64,000 nt of DNA from Nonomuraea rubra (GCF_014207985.1 NZ_JACHMI010000001.1:11453001-11517000); one strand, 5' to 3'; shown: positions 22,296 through 38,298, counted from the first letter of the stretch. The notes: generated by a model not told the origin, from the sequence alone. Numbers and translations: made by a program.

Positions 22296-22670
22296 TTAGC
22301 TCTTCTCCTTCTTCGCGCCGTAGCGGCTACGGGCCTGCTTGCGGTTGCGGACACCCTGGGTGTCGAGCGAACCACGGATGATCTTGTAGCGAACACCCGG
22401 CAGGTCCTTCACACGACCGCCACGCACGAGCACGATGGAGTGCTCCTGCAGGTTGTGGCCCACACCGGGGATGTAGGCCGTGACCTCGATGCCGTTCGTG
22501 AGCCGAACGCGGGCCACCTTGCGCAGTGCCGAGTTGGGCTTCTTCGGGGTCGTGGTGTACACGCGCTGGCACACGCCGCGCCGCTGCGGACTCCCCTTGA
22601 GGGCAGGAGTCTTGGTCTTGGAGACCTTGTCCTGCCGGCCCTTGCGGACCAACTGCTGAATAGTGGGCAC
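22296..22670 (-). CDS. rpsL: 30S ribosomal protein S12
   Basis: Decoding-site protein, 124 residues from the GTG at 22670 ([19 protein letters not shown]). A GTG two codons upstream overlaps the GGAG site and is less likely. K43 (TTPKKPNSA) and K88 (GGRVKDLPG), the classic streptomycin-resistance positions, are wild type. First gene of the str operon, with a promoter about 230 bases upstream. Confidence 0.97.
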   Translation of the reverse strand: MPTIQQLVRKGRQDKVSKTKTPALKGSPQRRGVCQRVYTTTPKKPNSALRKVARVRLTNGIEVTAYIPGVGHNLQEHSIVLVRGGRVKDLPGVRYKIIRGSLDTQGVRNRKQARSRYGAKKEKS

Positions 22671-22897
22671 TGCCACTCCGTTTCGTGCCTTGGCCGGTGT
22701 TACGTCATCAGGTCTTGCATTTCGCAGGTACTGCCGGTGTCATGACCTGCTGATTGTTCTTGTCTCGGCGCCCCCGCGCTCGGGCGTGTCGCGCTGTTCA
22801 CACAGACACGTCCGCGAGGATTACGAGCCAGGAAGCCGTCCCGCGCCCGTAATGAGCGCACGGTCGAAAGCCCGCTAGAAGACGGGCACGATGCTCA
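22671..22897 (-). other. Untranslated leader of rpsL
   Basis: About 220 bases between the predicted start of transcription and rpsL with no credible gene. A GCCCG/CGGGC hairpin (22870-22887) lies at the 5' end of the predicted transcript. Confidence 0.4.
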
Positions 22898-22926
22898 AGA
22901 CTACCCAGGCCCTGGCGACACGTCAA
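22898..22926 (-). promoter_or_regulatory. Housekeeping promoter of the str operon
   Basis: On the minus strand TTGACG (22921-22926), a 17-base spacer and TAGTCT (22898-22903). This is close to the HrdB/SigA consensus. The next gene downstream is rpsL. Confidence 0.75.
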
Positions 22927-23242
22927 AACGGCGCGACAAGGCGGCTAGCCTTGCCACTCCGGGTCGCCGGGGCCTTCTCATCCAGCCCATCTACAGCTCC
23001 GGAGCCCATGATATAGGGCCCGGGGGTGTTCCGCCCCCAACTCCCCAAACAGCCACCCACCTGTTACTTCGCATTGCCCGCGTCGCTGGTGGGCGCTCAC
23101 CACGGAACACGGCCCACAGAGCGCCGTAGCGGCGGCCGGCCGCTGAAGGGCTCAGCAGGCGTCTCCCTGGAAGGCCCTCAGCCCCGTACGGCGTCTGGGG
23201 GGCCACCGCACCGCCGTAACCGGAGAAGGGCCGGAACGCGAC

Positions 23243-23276
23243 GCGCCCGGGTCTCTCTGTCGAGAGACCCGGGCGC
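23243..23276 (-). terminator. rpoBC terminator
   Basis: A perfect 15-bp stem (23243-23257 with 23262-23276) and 4-base loop, 24 bases after the rpoC stop. The remaining intergenic sequence to 22927 shows no gene; an open frame at 22991-23281 looks spurious. Confidence 0.85.
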
Positions 23277-23299
23277 ATCACTCAGCGATCAGGAAGAAA

Positions 23300-27175
<3,876 letters not shown>

Positions 27176-27192
27176 TTTGTGCGATCTCCCCC

Positions 27193-30663
<3,471 letters not shown>

Positions 30664-30767
30664 CAGATGTCCTTCCGAGGGCTCGCGGCGGACTGACTAC
30701 ACGCACGCCAGACAACCTCGCAACGTGAGCAAGCATCGCGGGTCGTCAAAGGGCAGCGCAAAGGGGC

Positions 30768-30796
30768 AGTGTAGCCGAACGGCACACGCCTGTCCA
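30768..30796 (-). promoter_or_regulatory. Housekeeping promoter of rpoBC
   Basis: On the minus strand TGGACA (30791-30796), a 17-base spacer and TACACT (30768-30773). Start of transcription is expected near 30760, about 100 bases before rpoB. Confidence 0.7.
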
Positions 30797-31029
30797 CTTC
30801 GCCCTCGCTGCATGCTCCACGTTGGTCGCAGCATCGCCCGTTCAGGCGGAAACGTCAAGCCCGCGAGCGCGACTTTTAGCCGACTCAGGGCCCGGACGCT
30901 GGGTTTTCTCCCCTGTGTGACTGATCGCCTACCGCCAGGCCCAAGACGATACCCGCGAACGGGGGCGGTTAACGCTCCGTCACACCGGGGGTCGAACCCA
31001 TGCCGACAACCGGTGTTGCAGTGACTGGG

Positions 31030-31057
31030 GTACCCCTATCAAAGGCTTCGCTAAACC
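31030..31057 (-). promoter_or_regulatory. SigB/SigF-like promoter motif upstream of rpoB
   Basis: On the minus strand GGTTT (31053-31057), 17 bases, then GGGTAC (31030-31035). This matches the actinobacterial general-stress pattern GTTT-N15-17-GGGTAY. It is in an AT-rich island between the Mce-associated genes and rpoB. The rest of 30797-31109 holds no gene that I can see. Confidence 0.35.
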
Positions 31058-31109
31058 TGATTTTTGGTAACAATTGAAGGAAGCGACGCGCCCGCGATCA
31101 CCTGGAGCC

Positions 31110-31607
31110 TCAGGCCGTACCCAGGAGGGTGGACAGGCCCGCCACCAGCCAGCGAGAGTCTTGCCGCACCATGACGAACCTGGCGCGATTCTGGGTGAAC
31201 TCTTGCTGGACCCCTTCTTTACCAGGGATCTCCTTGACCGTACCAGTGTTCACGAAGAGCAGAACCTCTACCCGGTCGGGCTCCGCCCGCTCCACCCCGG
31301 CGCCCGCCACGGCCACGGTCTGGACGATCTTCTCCTCCTTCGCCTTGGGCACCAGGGACTTTGCCAGCTCCTTGTAGTGCCCGGCCAGCTCGCCGGTCGT
31401 GAACGTGCCGGCCCGGGCCAGATCCTCCTCCACCGTCCGGTAGTCGTACGAGAGCAGATCGGGCGCGACCTTCCTGGCCGCGACCACGGCCTCCGCCCCG
31501 GCCGCGTCGCTGTCGCGCAGCTCGCGCAGGTCGAACCACATGGTCGGCACCAGCACCCCGCCCACGACCACGAGGACGCCGAGCAGCGCGATCACGAAGA
31601 TCCTCAC
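31110..31607 (-). CDS. Mce-associated membrane protein, VirB8-like
   Basis: 165 residues from a GTG at 31607, overlapping the preceding stop by 4 bases (GTGA). One N-terminal TM segment (IFVIALLGVLVVVGGVLVPT) is followed by an extracytoplasmic NTF2-like domain with LLSYDYRTVEEDLARAGTFT, the hallmark of the Mce-associated family. Such proteins stabilise Mce lipid importers. It pairs with the next gene and with mceG; the mce transporter genes themselves are not here. Confidence 0.8.
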   Translation of the reverse strand: MRIFVIALLGVLVVVGGVLVPTMWFDLRELRDSDAAGAEAVVAARKVAPDLLSYDYRTVEEDLARAGTFTTGELAGHYKELAKSLVPKAKEEKIVQTVAVAGAGVERAEPDRVEVLLFVNTGTVKEIPGKEGVQQEFTQNRARFVMVRQDSRWLVAGLSTLLGTA

Positions 31608-32104
31608 TTGACCTGCACCACCTTCGAGGCCAGCCAGACCCCGCGGGCCTTGGTCAGGTCCATCTGCCAGCGGTAGAAGCGCTCCTGCGGCGGGCTGTCG
31701 GAGCCGTCCCAGCGGATCTCCACGTCGGCCACCACCAGCACCCTGGCCGTGGTGGCGGTGATCGAGACCAGGCCGGTGGCGCGCAGCACGCCGTGCTGGA
31801 CGACCTTGTTCTCGACCGTGGTGGACCTGAGCTTGGCGGAGCCGGCCTCGTACTGCGCCCTGGCGGTGCCGGTCGAGGATTCGAGGATGCGCCGCATGTC
31901 GGTGTCCACGCTCTTGTAGTCGAGCGAGACGAGGTTCTTGGCGTGCTGCCCCGCGGCCTGGAGCGCGGCGCGCTTGTCGCCTGCCCTGCCCTGTTCTTCG
32001 CGCGCCTGGGCCGCGATCCACACGCCGCCGCCGACGAGCACCGCCAGCACCCCGCTGAGTGCCGCGATCAGGATGCGAGCGGGGCGAACGGCAAGTCCTG
32101 CCAC
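31604..32104 (-). CDS. Mce-associated membrane protein, VirB8-like
   Basis: 166 residues from GTG 32104. One TM segment near residues 10-32, then the same fold as its downstream neighbour: LVSLDYKSVDTDMRRILESS aligns with LLSYDYRTVEEDLARAGTFT. The two probably arose by duplication and overlap by 4 bases, so they are translated together. Confidence 0.8.
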   Translation of the reverse strand: MAGLAVRPARILIAALSGVLAVLVGGGVWIAAQAREEQGRAGDKRAALQAAGQHAKNLVSLDYKSVDTDMRRILESSTGTARAQYEAGSAKLRSTTVENKVVQHGVLRATGLVSITATTARVLVVADVEIRWDGSDSPPQERFYRWQMDLTKARGVWLASKVVQVK

Positions 32105-32402
32105 GTCTGCTCACCCCTTTCCCGGCCGGCCGCTGCCGGATCATAACGCGACATCCGCTCCAGAAGCCTGTCAACCGACGGAGGTGGTTGGGCGGGTGGC
32201 GCGTCACCGCCCTCTCGTGCTCACGGAGCCCGTACGGAGCCCTTGCGGAAGGAATCGGTCAGAGCCGAAGGATCTCCACAAATGCCCTCAGATGGCCCTC
32301 AGAGGCCCGCTGAGAGCCCGGCACGGCCCTCCTGAGACTCGGGGCTCGGGCGGCGCAGCTCGCGCCCAGGGGCCGCTCCGGCGAAGCGGGCAGGCGGGCC
32401 CG

Positions 32403-32482
32403 TGCAGGCCGGCGGCCTCAGGCCCATGCAGGCGGGCGGGCTCAGGCGGGTGCAGGTGCGGGCTCAGGCGATCCCGTGCAGG
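32403..32482 (-). repeat. Degenerate 24-bp direct repeat at the 3' end of mceG
   Basis: TGCAGG starts at 32403, 32427, 32451 and 32477, each but the last followed by G/C-rich sequence and CTCAGG. Three and a half copies run from the last codons of mceG into the spacer. The rest of the 32105-32463 spacer shows no gene. Confidence 0.6.
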
Positions 32483-33471
32483 TGCGCGTTGACCAGCCGT
32501 GGATACTCCTCCAGCCAGTTCCGCCCGCGCTCGTCCACGAACGACCCCTGCGGCGGGATCACCCCGTTGGCCGCCAGCCAGGTGCCGGGAGGCCGCTGCG
32601 TGCGGCGGAGCTTGTTGCCGGACGGCATGAGCTGCGGCGGGATCGGCGGCAGCGGCCCGGGGTCGTGCCCCATCTGCGCCTCGGCCTCCAGCTCCGACAG
32701 GTCCTTCTCCTCGGACATGCCGATGGGCCCGTGCTTCCTGGCGTTCAGGAACTGCCGCACCACCGGCTCGTCGCTCGACAGCAACATCTCCCGCGAGCCG
32801 AACATCACCAGCTCCCTGCGGAACATCAGCCCGATGTTGTCGGGCACCGTGCGGGCGGTGTTGATGTCGTGCGTCACGATCAGGAACGTGGCCTCGATGT
32901 CGGCGTTGATGTCCACGATGAGCTGGTTGAGTATCGCGGTGCGGACCGGGTCGAGCCCCGAGTCCGGCTCGTCGAACAGGATGATCTCCGGGTCCAGGAC
33001 CAGCGCCCTGGCCAGCCCCGCCCGCTTGCGCATGCCGCCGGAGATCTCGCCCGGCAGCTTGGTCTCGGCGCCCAGCAGGCCGACCAGCTCCACCTTCTCC
33101 ATCACGATCTGGCGAACCTGGGCCTCGCTCTTCTTGGTGTGCTCGCGCAGCGGGAAGGCGATGTTGTCGTAGAGGTTGAGCGAGCCGAACAGGGCGCCGT
33201 CCTGGAACAGCACGCCGAACAGGCGGCGCAGCTCGTACAGCTTCGCCTCGGCGCAGTTGGCCAGGTCGAACCCGTCGATCCAGATGTGCCCCGTGTCGGG
33301 CCGCAGCAGGCCGACCATGGTCTTGAGGAAGACCGACTTGCCGGTGCCCGAGGGCCCGAGCAGCACCGAGATCTCGCCGGCGGGCAGCGTGAGCGAGACG
33401 TCCTCCCAGATGACCTGCCGGCCGAAGGACTTGGTCAACCCGTCGATCACGACTTCCACGCCCACGGTCAC
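32464..33471 (-). CDS. mceG: Mce-type lipid transporter ATPase (MceG/Mkl)
   Basis: 335 residues. Walker A GPSGTGKS at 39-46, signature ISGGMRKRAGLARAL, Walker B IILFDEPDSGLDP and switch His in VTHDINTA. After the ABC domain (about residue 245) comes a roughly 90-residue C-terminal extension, as in mycobacterial MceG. In M. tuberculosis mkl also lies between rplL and rpoB, so the location is conserved. It would energise Mce importers encoded elsewhere. GTG start at 33471. Confidence 0.88.
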   Translation of the reverse strand: MTVGVEVVIDGLTKSFGRQVIWEDVSLTLPAGEISVLLGPSGTGKSVFLKTMVGLLRPDTGHIWIDGFDLANCAEAKLYELRRLFGVLFQDGALFGSLNLYDNIAFPLREHTKKSEAQVRQIVMEKVELVGLLGAETKLPGEISGGMRKRAGLARALVLDPEIILFDEPDSGLDPVRTAILNQLIVDINADIEATFLIVTHDINTARTVPDNIGLMFRRELVMFGSREMLLSSDEPVVRQFLNARKHGPIGMSEEKDLSELEAEAQMGHDPGPLPPIPPQLMPSGNKLRRTQRPPGTWLAANGVIPPQGSFVDERGRNWLEEYPRLVNAHLHGIA

Positions 33472-33565
33472 CTTCCCGAGTGCAGGCCGACGATGCCCTC
33501 ACGGTAACGGCGTTCCGGGAAACGGGAACCGGATCCCGCAGCTTGTTACCGGGCAGTTATGAGAC

Positions 33566-34123
33566 TTAGAGTCCAGTAAGCGCGAGCAGGCTCGGCCGCA
33601 GCAGCCGGGCGAGCTCCTCCTGCGGCACGCCGCGCAGCTCGTCGATCTCCAGGAGCTGGTGGCCCACGGTGATGCCGAGCATGACCAGCGTCATCAGCGC
33701 CGCCCGCAGCCGGGCGTCCTCGCCGGGCAACGCCTCGGCCAGGCGTTCGATCTGCTCGCCGAGCGCCTCCCGCGCCGACGCGGCCGCCTCGGGGTGGGTG
33801 AGCATGGAACGCATCATGGCCAGCGAGCTCTGCGGCAGCTCGCCCAGCTTCATGGTGAGCGCGCCGAGCACGTGCTCGACCGCCCCTTCCGGGCCCAGCT
33901 CGCCGCCGCCGGGCGGTGTCATCCGTACGGCCTGCTGGAACAGCCGCTGCTTGTTGCCGAAGTACTGCATCACCAGGGCCGGATCGACCCCGGCCGCCTT
34001 GGCTACGGCCCTGATCGTGGTGCGCTCGTAGCCGAGCTCGGCGAAGAGCGACCTGGCCGCGTCGAGGATCTTCCCCTCGGTCCTGCGCCGCCTCTCGGCC
34101 CTCGGAAGCACCCTCTCGCCCAT
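33566..34123 (-). CDS. TetR family transcriptional regulator
   Basis: 185 residues. The helix-turn-helix is in ILDAARSLFAELGYERTTIR and AVAKAAGVDPALVMQYFGNK. The C-terminal ligand domain matches TetR_C-type (LEIDELRGVPQEELARLLRP). It diverges from the NTF2-like gene at 34210 and likely controls both. TAGAGT six bases before the ATG suggests a leaderless transcript. Confidence 0.9.
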   Translation of the reverse strand: MGERVLPRAERRRRTEGKILDAARSLFAELGYERTTIRAVAKAAGVDPALVMQYFGNKQRLFQQAVRMTPPGGGELGPEGAVEHVLGALTMKLGELPQSSLAMMRSMLTHPEAAASAREALGEQIERLAEALPGEDARLRAALMTLVMLGITVGHQLLEIDELRGVPQEELARLLRPSLLALTGL

Positions 34124-34141
34124 CCCCTGACTCTACATGCG

Positions 34142-34194
34142 TTGACCGAGCACCCTCTTTCACTCTACGCTCGTTGAGTCAACAGTCGTTGAGC
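34142..34194 (+). promoter_or_regulatory. Promoter and TetR operator between divergent genes
   Basis: Plus-strand promoter TTGACC (34142-34147), 18 bases, TACGCT (34166-34171). Immediately downstream are the palindrome GTTGAGTCAAC (34173-34183) and two direct copies of TCGTTGAG (34171-34178 and 34187-34194). A repressor bound there would block the NTF2-like gene and lie upstream of tetR. Confidence 0.55.
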
Positions 34195-34209
34195 GAAATG
34201 AGGAGATCG

Positions 34210-34599
34210 ATGTCGATCGACGAGATCGTGACCGGCTTCCACGCCGCCATGCGGCACAAGTCGGCCGACGAGCTGGCCGGCCTCTACGCCGAGGACGGGC
34301 TGCACGAGTTCCCGTTCGGCGAGATGGCCCCACTGGAGGGCAGGGAGGCGGTACGGGAGAGCTACCGCGCGATGTGGGGCGCCACGCCGTTCGAGGCCGA
34401 CGAGGTACGCAGGGTCTCGCTGCACCGTACGGAGGACCCGGAGGTCGTGGTCGTGGAGCAGACCGTGCACGGCACGGCCGGCGGCCGGGAGCTGACCGTC
34501 CCCGGCCTGCTCGTGCTCCGGATCAGGGACGGCCGCATCGTGCACGCCAGGGACTACATGGACTTCAGCGCCATCGCCCGGATCCGGGCGGCCGGCTGA
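34210..34599 (+). CDS. SnoaL-like NTF2-fold protein
   Basis: 129 residues from ATG 34210 (MSIDEIVTGFHAAMRHKSAD), with AGGAG seven bases upstream. An ATG 36 bases earlier lies inside the operator. The SnoaL/ketosteroid-isomerase-like fold is indicated by LAGLYAEDGLHEFPFG and the C-terminal VHARDYMDFSAIARIR. The substrate is unknown. Its stop abuts the stop of the convergent RDD gene. Confidence 0.85.
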   Translation: MSIDEIVTGFHAAMRHKSADELAGLYAEDGLHEFPFGEMAPLEGREAVRESYRAMWGATPFEADEVRRVSLHRTEDPEVVVVEQTVHGTAGGRELTVPGLLVLRIRDGRIVHARDYMDFSAIARIRAAG

Positions 34600-35034
34600 T
34601 CAGTCCTTGGCGCTGGCGATCACGACGACGGTGCCCGCGAGCACGTCGTGCAGGCACCGCTTGTCGCGGTCGTAGAACGACCACAACCAGGCCGCCAGCC
34701 CGATCACCCAGTCGACCACCGGGATCAGCGGGAAGAGCAGCCAGACGGAGCGTAGGGCCGAGCCCCACCACGACGGCCGCCGATCCGTTCCCCGCGCGAC
34801 CACCTTGATCCCGAGCAGCCACTTCCCCGGAGTCCGTCCGGACCAGGTGTGGAACAGCACGAAGTAGGCGAGTCCGGGGAGCAGGTTGACGGGTTCGTCC
34901 CAGTTGACGGAGAACAACTGCTGGAGGCCGGACACGAGGATCGCGCACACCACGATGTCGACGAGCCAGGCGCCGAACCGGCTGAGCCGCGGCGCGATGA
35001 TCCGGGAATCCACCTGGGGGGCAGTGGCCGTCAC
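34600..35034 (-). CDS. RDD family membrane protein
   Basis: 144 residues. The RDD signature residues are present: RFGAWLVDIVVC (Arg..Asp), SGRTPGKWLLGIKVV and the C-terminal DRDKRCLHDVLAGTVVV. Three hydrophobic segments. Function of the family is poorly defined; some members act in ion homeostasis. It is immediately convergent with the NTF2-like gene. Confidence 0.88.
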   Translation of the reverse strand: MTATAPQVDSRIIAPRLSRFGAWLVDIVVCAILVSGLQQLFSVNWDEPVNLLPGLAYFVLFHTWSGRTPGKWLLGIKVVARGTDRRPSWWGSALRSVWLLFPLIPVVDWVIGLAAWLWSFYDRDKRCLHDVLAGTVVVIASAKD

Positions 35035-35053
35035 GCCCCCATTCTGCGATATT

Positions 35054-35829
35054 TCAGGACGAAGTGAGATCTAACACCGTCGTGCCGCCGACCGTGGTGG
35101 CGGTGAACGTCTCCTGCACCCAGGCCGCGATCCGCGCCGCGTCGTCGCTGCCACCCGTGCTGCGACCGGCGCCGCCCATGCCGGTGCCGATGAAGTACCG
35201 GATCTGCTTCTCGGCGACGTACTGCTTGAACCGCTCCAGCGTCGGCGCCGGGTCCGTGCCGTTGAACCCGCCCACCGCCATCACCGGCAGCTCCGTGGCG
35301 AGCTGGTAACCGGCCGCGTTGTTGGACCCCACCGTCGCCGCCGCCCACGTGTAACCGGAGGCGCCGGACTCCAGCAGCGCGGTCAGCTCGGCGCTCGGGG
35401 CCGCGGCGTTCAGCAGCCCGCCCATGCCGCCACCCCCCATCCGTCCCGTCCCGCCACGGCCACGCCCCTGAACGCCCCCGGACGGCCTCCCCCGCGCGGA
35501 ACCAGCCGGCCTCTGGAACTCGCCACCGAACCGACGCCCATCAGCGCCTGCGGCACGAGGATCGCCCGCGAGCTCAGCCCGAACAGGCGCACGCTGAGCA
35601 CCATCGGCCACAGCGAGGCCGGGGTCTTGTCCACGGTGATCGCGCCGGCGGCGTCGGAAGCCCCGAAGAAGAACGCCTTCCAGCTCTGGCTGCCGGCCTG
35701 CACCGCCGCCGAGTAGAAGGAGTTAGCCCACCCCGAGGCCCCCAGACCCCAGAGGTAGAGCACCCCGGTGCCGGCCAGCAGCGCGGCCAGTGCCCAGCGA
35801 GACTTCGTTTCGGTAACCACACCGGGCAC
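35054..35829 (-). pseudogene. Decayed GT39/ArnT-like glycosyltransferase
   Basis: The 5' part (35829 to about 35535) encodes the N-terminus of actinobacterial membrane glycosyltransferases: SGWANSFYSAAVQAGSQSWK, then FFFGASDAAGAITVDKTPAS and ILVPQALMGVGSV. The 3' part (about 35440 to 35054), in another frame, encodes their C-terminus: SAELTALLESGASGYTWAAA, ELPVMAVGGFNGTDPAPTLE and ATTVGGTTVLDL. The central multi-TM core, several hundred codons, is missing. I read this as one gene destroyed by an internal deletion plus frameshift near 35440-35540. Confidence 0.8.
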
Positions 35830-35904
35830 GCTAGGCAGGCCGGTTCGCCGGGCGATGAGACGTACATGAGAATCTGCTGAGCCATTCAGGGCCCGGACAT
35901 GCGA

Positions 35905-35947
35905 AAAGAGGCGGGCACACCCGGCACCAGGGTGTATCCGCCTCTTT
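35905..35947 (-). terminator. rplJL terminator
   Basis: AAAGAGGCGG (35905-35914) pairs with CCGCCTCTTT (35938-35947), and CACACCC with GGGTGT inside. On the minus strand the stem ends CTTTTCGC. It is 33 bases after the rplL stop. Confidence 0.85.
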
Positions 35948-35979
35948 CCGAAGAGCTCTTGCGTGAAGCGAAGGGGAAG

Positions 35980-36372
35980 TTACTTCACGGTGACGGTGGC
36001 GCCGGCGCCCTCGAGGGCAGCCTTGGCCTTCTCCGCCTGCTCCTTGTTGACCTTGCCGTCGAAGACCGGCTTCGGAGCGCCGTCGACCAGGTCCTTGGCC
36101 TCCTTGAGGCCCAGGGACGTCAGGGCGCGGATCTCCTTGATGACCTGGATCTTCTTGTCGCCGGCAGCCTCGAGGATGACGTCGAACTCGTCCTGCTCCT
36201 CGACGGCGGCGGCCTCGCCACCACCAGCGGCGGCGGGGGCGGCGGCAACCGCGACGGGGGCGGCGGCCTTGACGTCGAAGGTCTCCTCGAAGACCTTCAC
36301 GAACTCGGACAGCTCGAGGAGGGTCATCTCCTTGAACGCGTCGAGCAGCTCGTCGGTGCTGAGCTTCGCCAT
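35980..36372 (-). CDS. rplL: 50S ribosomal protein L7/L12
   Basis: 130 residues. N-terminal dimerisation helix, Ala/Gly hinge (about residues 38-55) and C-terminal domain [20 protein letters not shown] that recruits translational GTPases. It follows rplJ after 72 bases and ends before a strong terminator. Confidence 0.98.
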   Translation of the reverse strand: MAKLSTDELLDAFKEMTLLELSEFVKVFEETFDVKAAAPVAVAAAPAAAGGGEAAAVEEQDEFDVILEAAGDKKIQVIKEIRALTSLGLKEAKDLVDGAPKPVFDGKVNKEQAEKAKAALEGAGATVTVK

Positions 36373-36444
36373 GATTGATTCCTTACGTTAGGTCTTGCTG
36401 AAAACTTGGAACGGGACCGCGGTACGTGCGGCAACCCCCGGGTG

Positions 36445-36969
36445 TTACTCGCCAGCCTCGTCGCGCTTGGCACGCAGGGCCTCAGCAAGCTGAGCCATCT
36501 GCGTCGGCAGAGCGGCGAACATCGCGGCCGCGGCGCTCTGCTTGGCCTTGAGGGCACCGGCAAGCTTCGCGAGGAGAACCTCGCGGGACTCGAGGTCGGC
36601 GAGCTTGGTGATCTCGGTGGCGTCGAGCGTCTTGCCGTCGAGGACGCCGCCCTTGATCACCAGAAGGGGATTGGCCTTGGCGAAGTCACGCAGACCCTTG
36701 GCCGCCTCGACAACGTCGCCGTTGACGAAGGCGATCGCGGTCGGACCGGTGAGCAGGCCGTCGAGGCCCGTCAGACCGGCCTCGGTGGCCGCGATCTTGG
36801 TCAGGGTGTTCTTCGCCACGGCGAACTTCGCATTCCCACCGAGAGAGGTGCGCAGCTCCTTGAGCTGCGCGACGGTGAGACCGCGGTACTCGGTCAGAAC
36901 GGCGGCCTGGCTGCCTTCGAACTCACTCTTGAGCTCGGCAACCGCTGTCGCCTTATCCGCCCTCGCCAT
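36445..36969 (-). CDS. rplJ: 50S ribosomal protein L10
   Basis: Base of the L7/L12 stalk, 174 residues from ATG 36969 ([20 protein letters not shown]). The open frame extends 135 bases upstream, but that sequence is the structured leader. [17 protein letters not shown] and the C-terminal L12-binding helix are typical. Confidence 0.97.
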   Translation of the reverse strand: MARADKATAVAELKSEFEGSQAAVLTEYRGLTVAQLKELRTSLGGNAKFAVAKNTLTKIAATEAGLTGLDGLLTGPTAIAFVNGDVVEAAKGLRDFAKANPLLVIKGGVLDGKTLDATEITKLADLESREVLLAKLAGALKAKQSAAAAMFAALPTQMAQLAEALRAKRDEAGE

Positions 36970-37017
36970 GGGCCTCCTTCCAGAATGTGCCGCCGGAGAA
37001 GGCCCAGAAATGAGAAC

Positions 37018-37104
37018 AGCCCCGGCGCAGGGGCGCACGGGGCTCACGCACACGGAATCAACCATGTGGGAAACTCGCATCACACCTGCGCAGGTCGCCC
37101 ACAT
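37018..37104 (-). ncRNA. L10 leader with putative attenuator
   Basis: In the transcript, ATGTGGG (37098-37104) pairs with CCCACAT (37064-37070), enclosing a CCTG/CAGG hairpin and a GTGTGATGCGAG segment with kink-turn-like GA pairs. Next comes AGCCCCG (38-44 of 370xx) paired with CGGGGCT (37018-37024), followed by GTTCTCATTTCT, which resembles a terminator. This is the arrangement of the known ribosomal L10 leader, which binds L10-L12 and represses rplJL. Confidence 0.65.
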
Positions 37105-37170
37105 GACGTGGATCCTTCGGTCGCCAGGCTCAGAGCACCCGACGACGACCGGCGGTCTTCGGCAACGACC

Positions 37171-37199
37171 AGAGTACGTGCTGGCCGCCGAGTTTCCAA
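37171..37199 (-). promoter_or_regulatory. Housekeeping promoter of rplJL
   Basis: On the minus strand TTGGAA (37194-37199), 17 bases, TACTCT (37171-37176). Transcription would start near 37164, 60 bases before the L10 leader stem. The -35 abuts the stop of the lipoprotein gene. Confidence 0.65.
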
Positions 37200-37206
37200 A
37201 TCGTTC

Positions 37207-38028
37207 TCAGTTGGTCGTGCCCTTGGGCAGCTCGCCGACCTGGTCGGCGGGCGGGGTCTGGATGTTGACGGCCTCGTTGTAACCCTTGAAGAACAGGGTC
37301 GCGTCGAGCGTGGCGCCCTCCTTGGAACCGTTCAGCGCGAGCTTGCGCGGCAGCCCGTCGGCCGCCACCCACATGTCGAACTTCACGTCCTTCAGCTCGG
37401 CCAGCCCCTCACGGGCCTGCGCCTGCTTGTCGGCGGGCAGCTGCTGCACGGCCACGTCCACCGGGAAGGTGCCGCTGTAGTGCGTGGCGTCCTCGCCGTT
37501 GACGCTCTCGGTCCCGACCGACTTCACGTCCTGCGACGCCGTGACCAGCTTCGTCATGTTGGCGAGGTCGAACTGCTGGATCTGGCCGAGGTACTGGTTC
37601 ACCTCACCCGCGTGACCCGTCTCGCTCAGCGAGACCTTGATCCACGGCTTGGTGTTGCCCAGGAAGTCGTTGAGCGCCTCGACCTTCACGTAGACGGTGT
37701 CGCCCTGGAGCACCGCCCGCACCCCGCCGGGAACGCTGCGGCCCCCCATGTCGACGGTGTCCAGGGTGAGGTCGGCGGCGAGCTGCGGCTTGCTCTGGTA
37801 GAGCATGCGGCCCTGCACCTTGCCGGCACCCTCCTGGGGGTGCGAGACATTCACCACGGCGTCGACCGTGTAGCTGGTGACCTCGGCGGTCTTCTGCGCG
37901 GCCTGCGCGAGCACCTCGGAGGCTGCCAGGTTGACCTGGATGGGCTGGGCGTTCGATCCACAACCGGCGACCGCCGCCACCACCAGCGCGGCTCCTGCCG
38001 CGGTCATACTTATCGTGCGCTTCAGCAT
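37207..38028 (-). CDS. LppX/LprG-like lipoprotein
   Basis: 273 residues. Signal sequence with lipobox VAGC (Cys 23), so it is lipid-anchored on the outer face of the membrane. The mature part fits the LppX_LprAFG fold: SYTVDAVVNVSHP near the start, YQSKPQLAADLTLD, and FDMWVAADGLPRKLALNG near the end. In mycobacteria this family carries lipids to the envelope. It sits alone between rplA and rplJ. Confidence 0.85.
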   Translation of the reverse strand: MLKRTISMTAAGAALVVAAVAGCGSNAQPIQVNLAASEVLAQAAQKTAEVTSYTVDAVVNVSHPQEGAGKVQGRMLYQSKPQLAADLTLDTVDMGGRSVPGGVRAVLQGDTVYVKVEALNDFLGNTKPWIKVSLSETGHAGEVNQYLGQIQQFDLANMTKLVTASQDVKSVGTESVNGEDATHYSGTFPVDVAVQQLPADKQAQAREGLAELKDVKFDMWVAADGLPRKLALNGSKEGATLDATLFFKGYNEAVNIQTPPADQVGELPKGTTN

Positions 38029-38298
38029 GCTTTGACCCTACGTTTAAGTTGATGGGTCATGGCGCCTTCCCCGCACAATTAGGGGAAAACCCAGGGTTAA
38101 CCCTCACCCCCTCTGCACATCCCCCACACATCCACCGTACGCGGCCGCCCCGCCCACGGACCCCACCCCTACCCCCGACCAGCCACCCCACCGACAACAT
38201 CGCACCGACCACGTTGCGCCGGACTCCACCGCACAACGCCCCGCCGACCCGGCGCCGGTCGCGAAGGCGGGGGCGTCGCTCTCGCGTCACGGCGTCTC

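Noticed and set aside
22991..23281. 96-codon minus-strand frame between rpsL and rpoC
   Set aside because: Its 5' end overlaps the rpoC terminator hairpin. It has no ribosome binding site and composition typical of a GC-rich shadow frame.
31110..32207. Single long frame covering both Mce-associated genes
   Set aside because: Its first half is out of frame with the clear 166-residue protein at 31604-32104. Two overlapping genes explain the region better.
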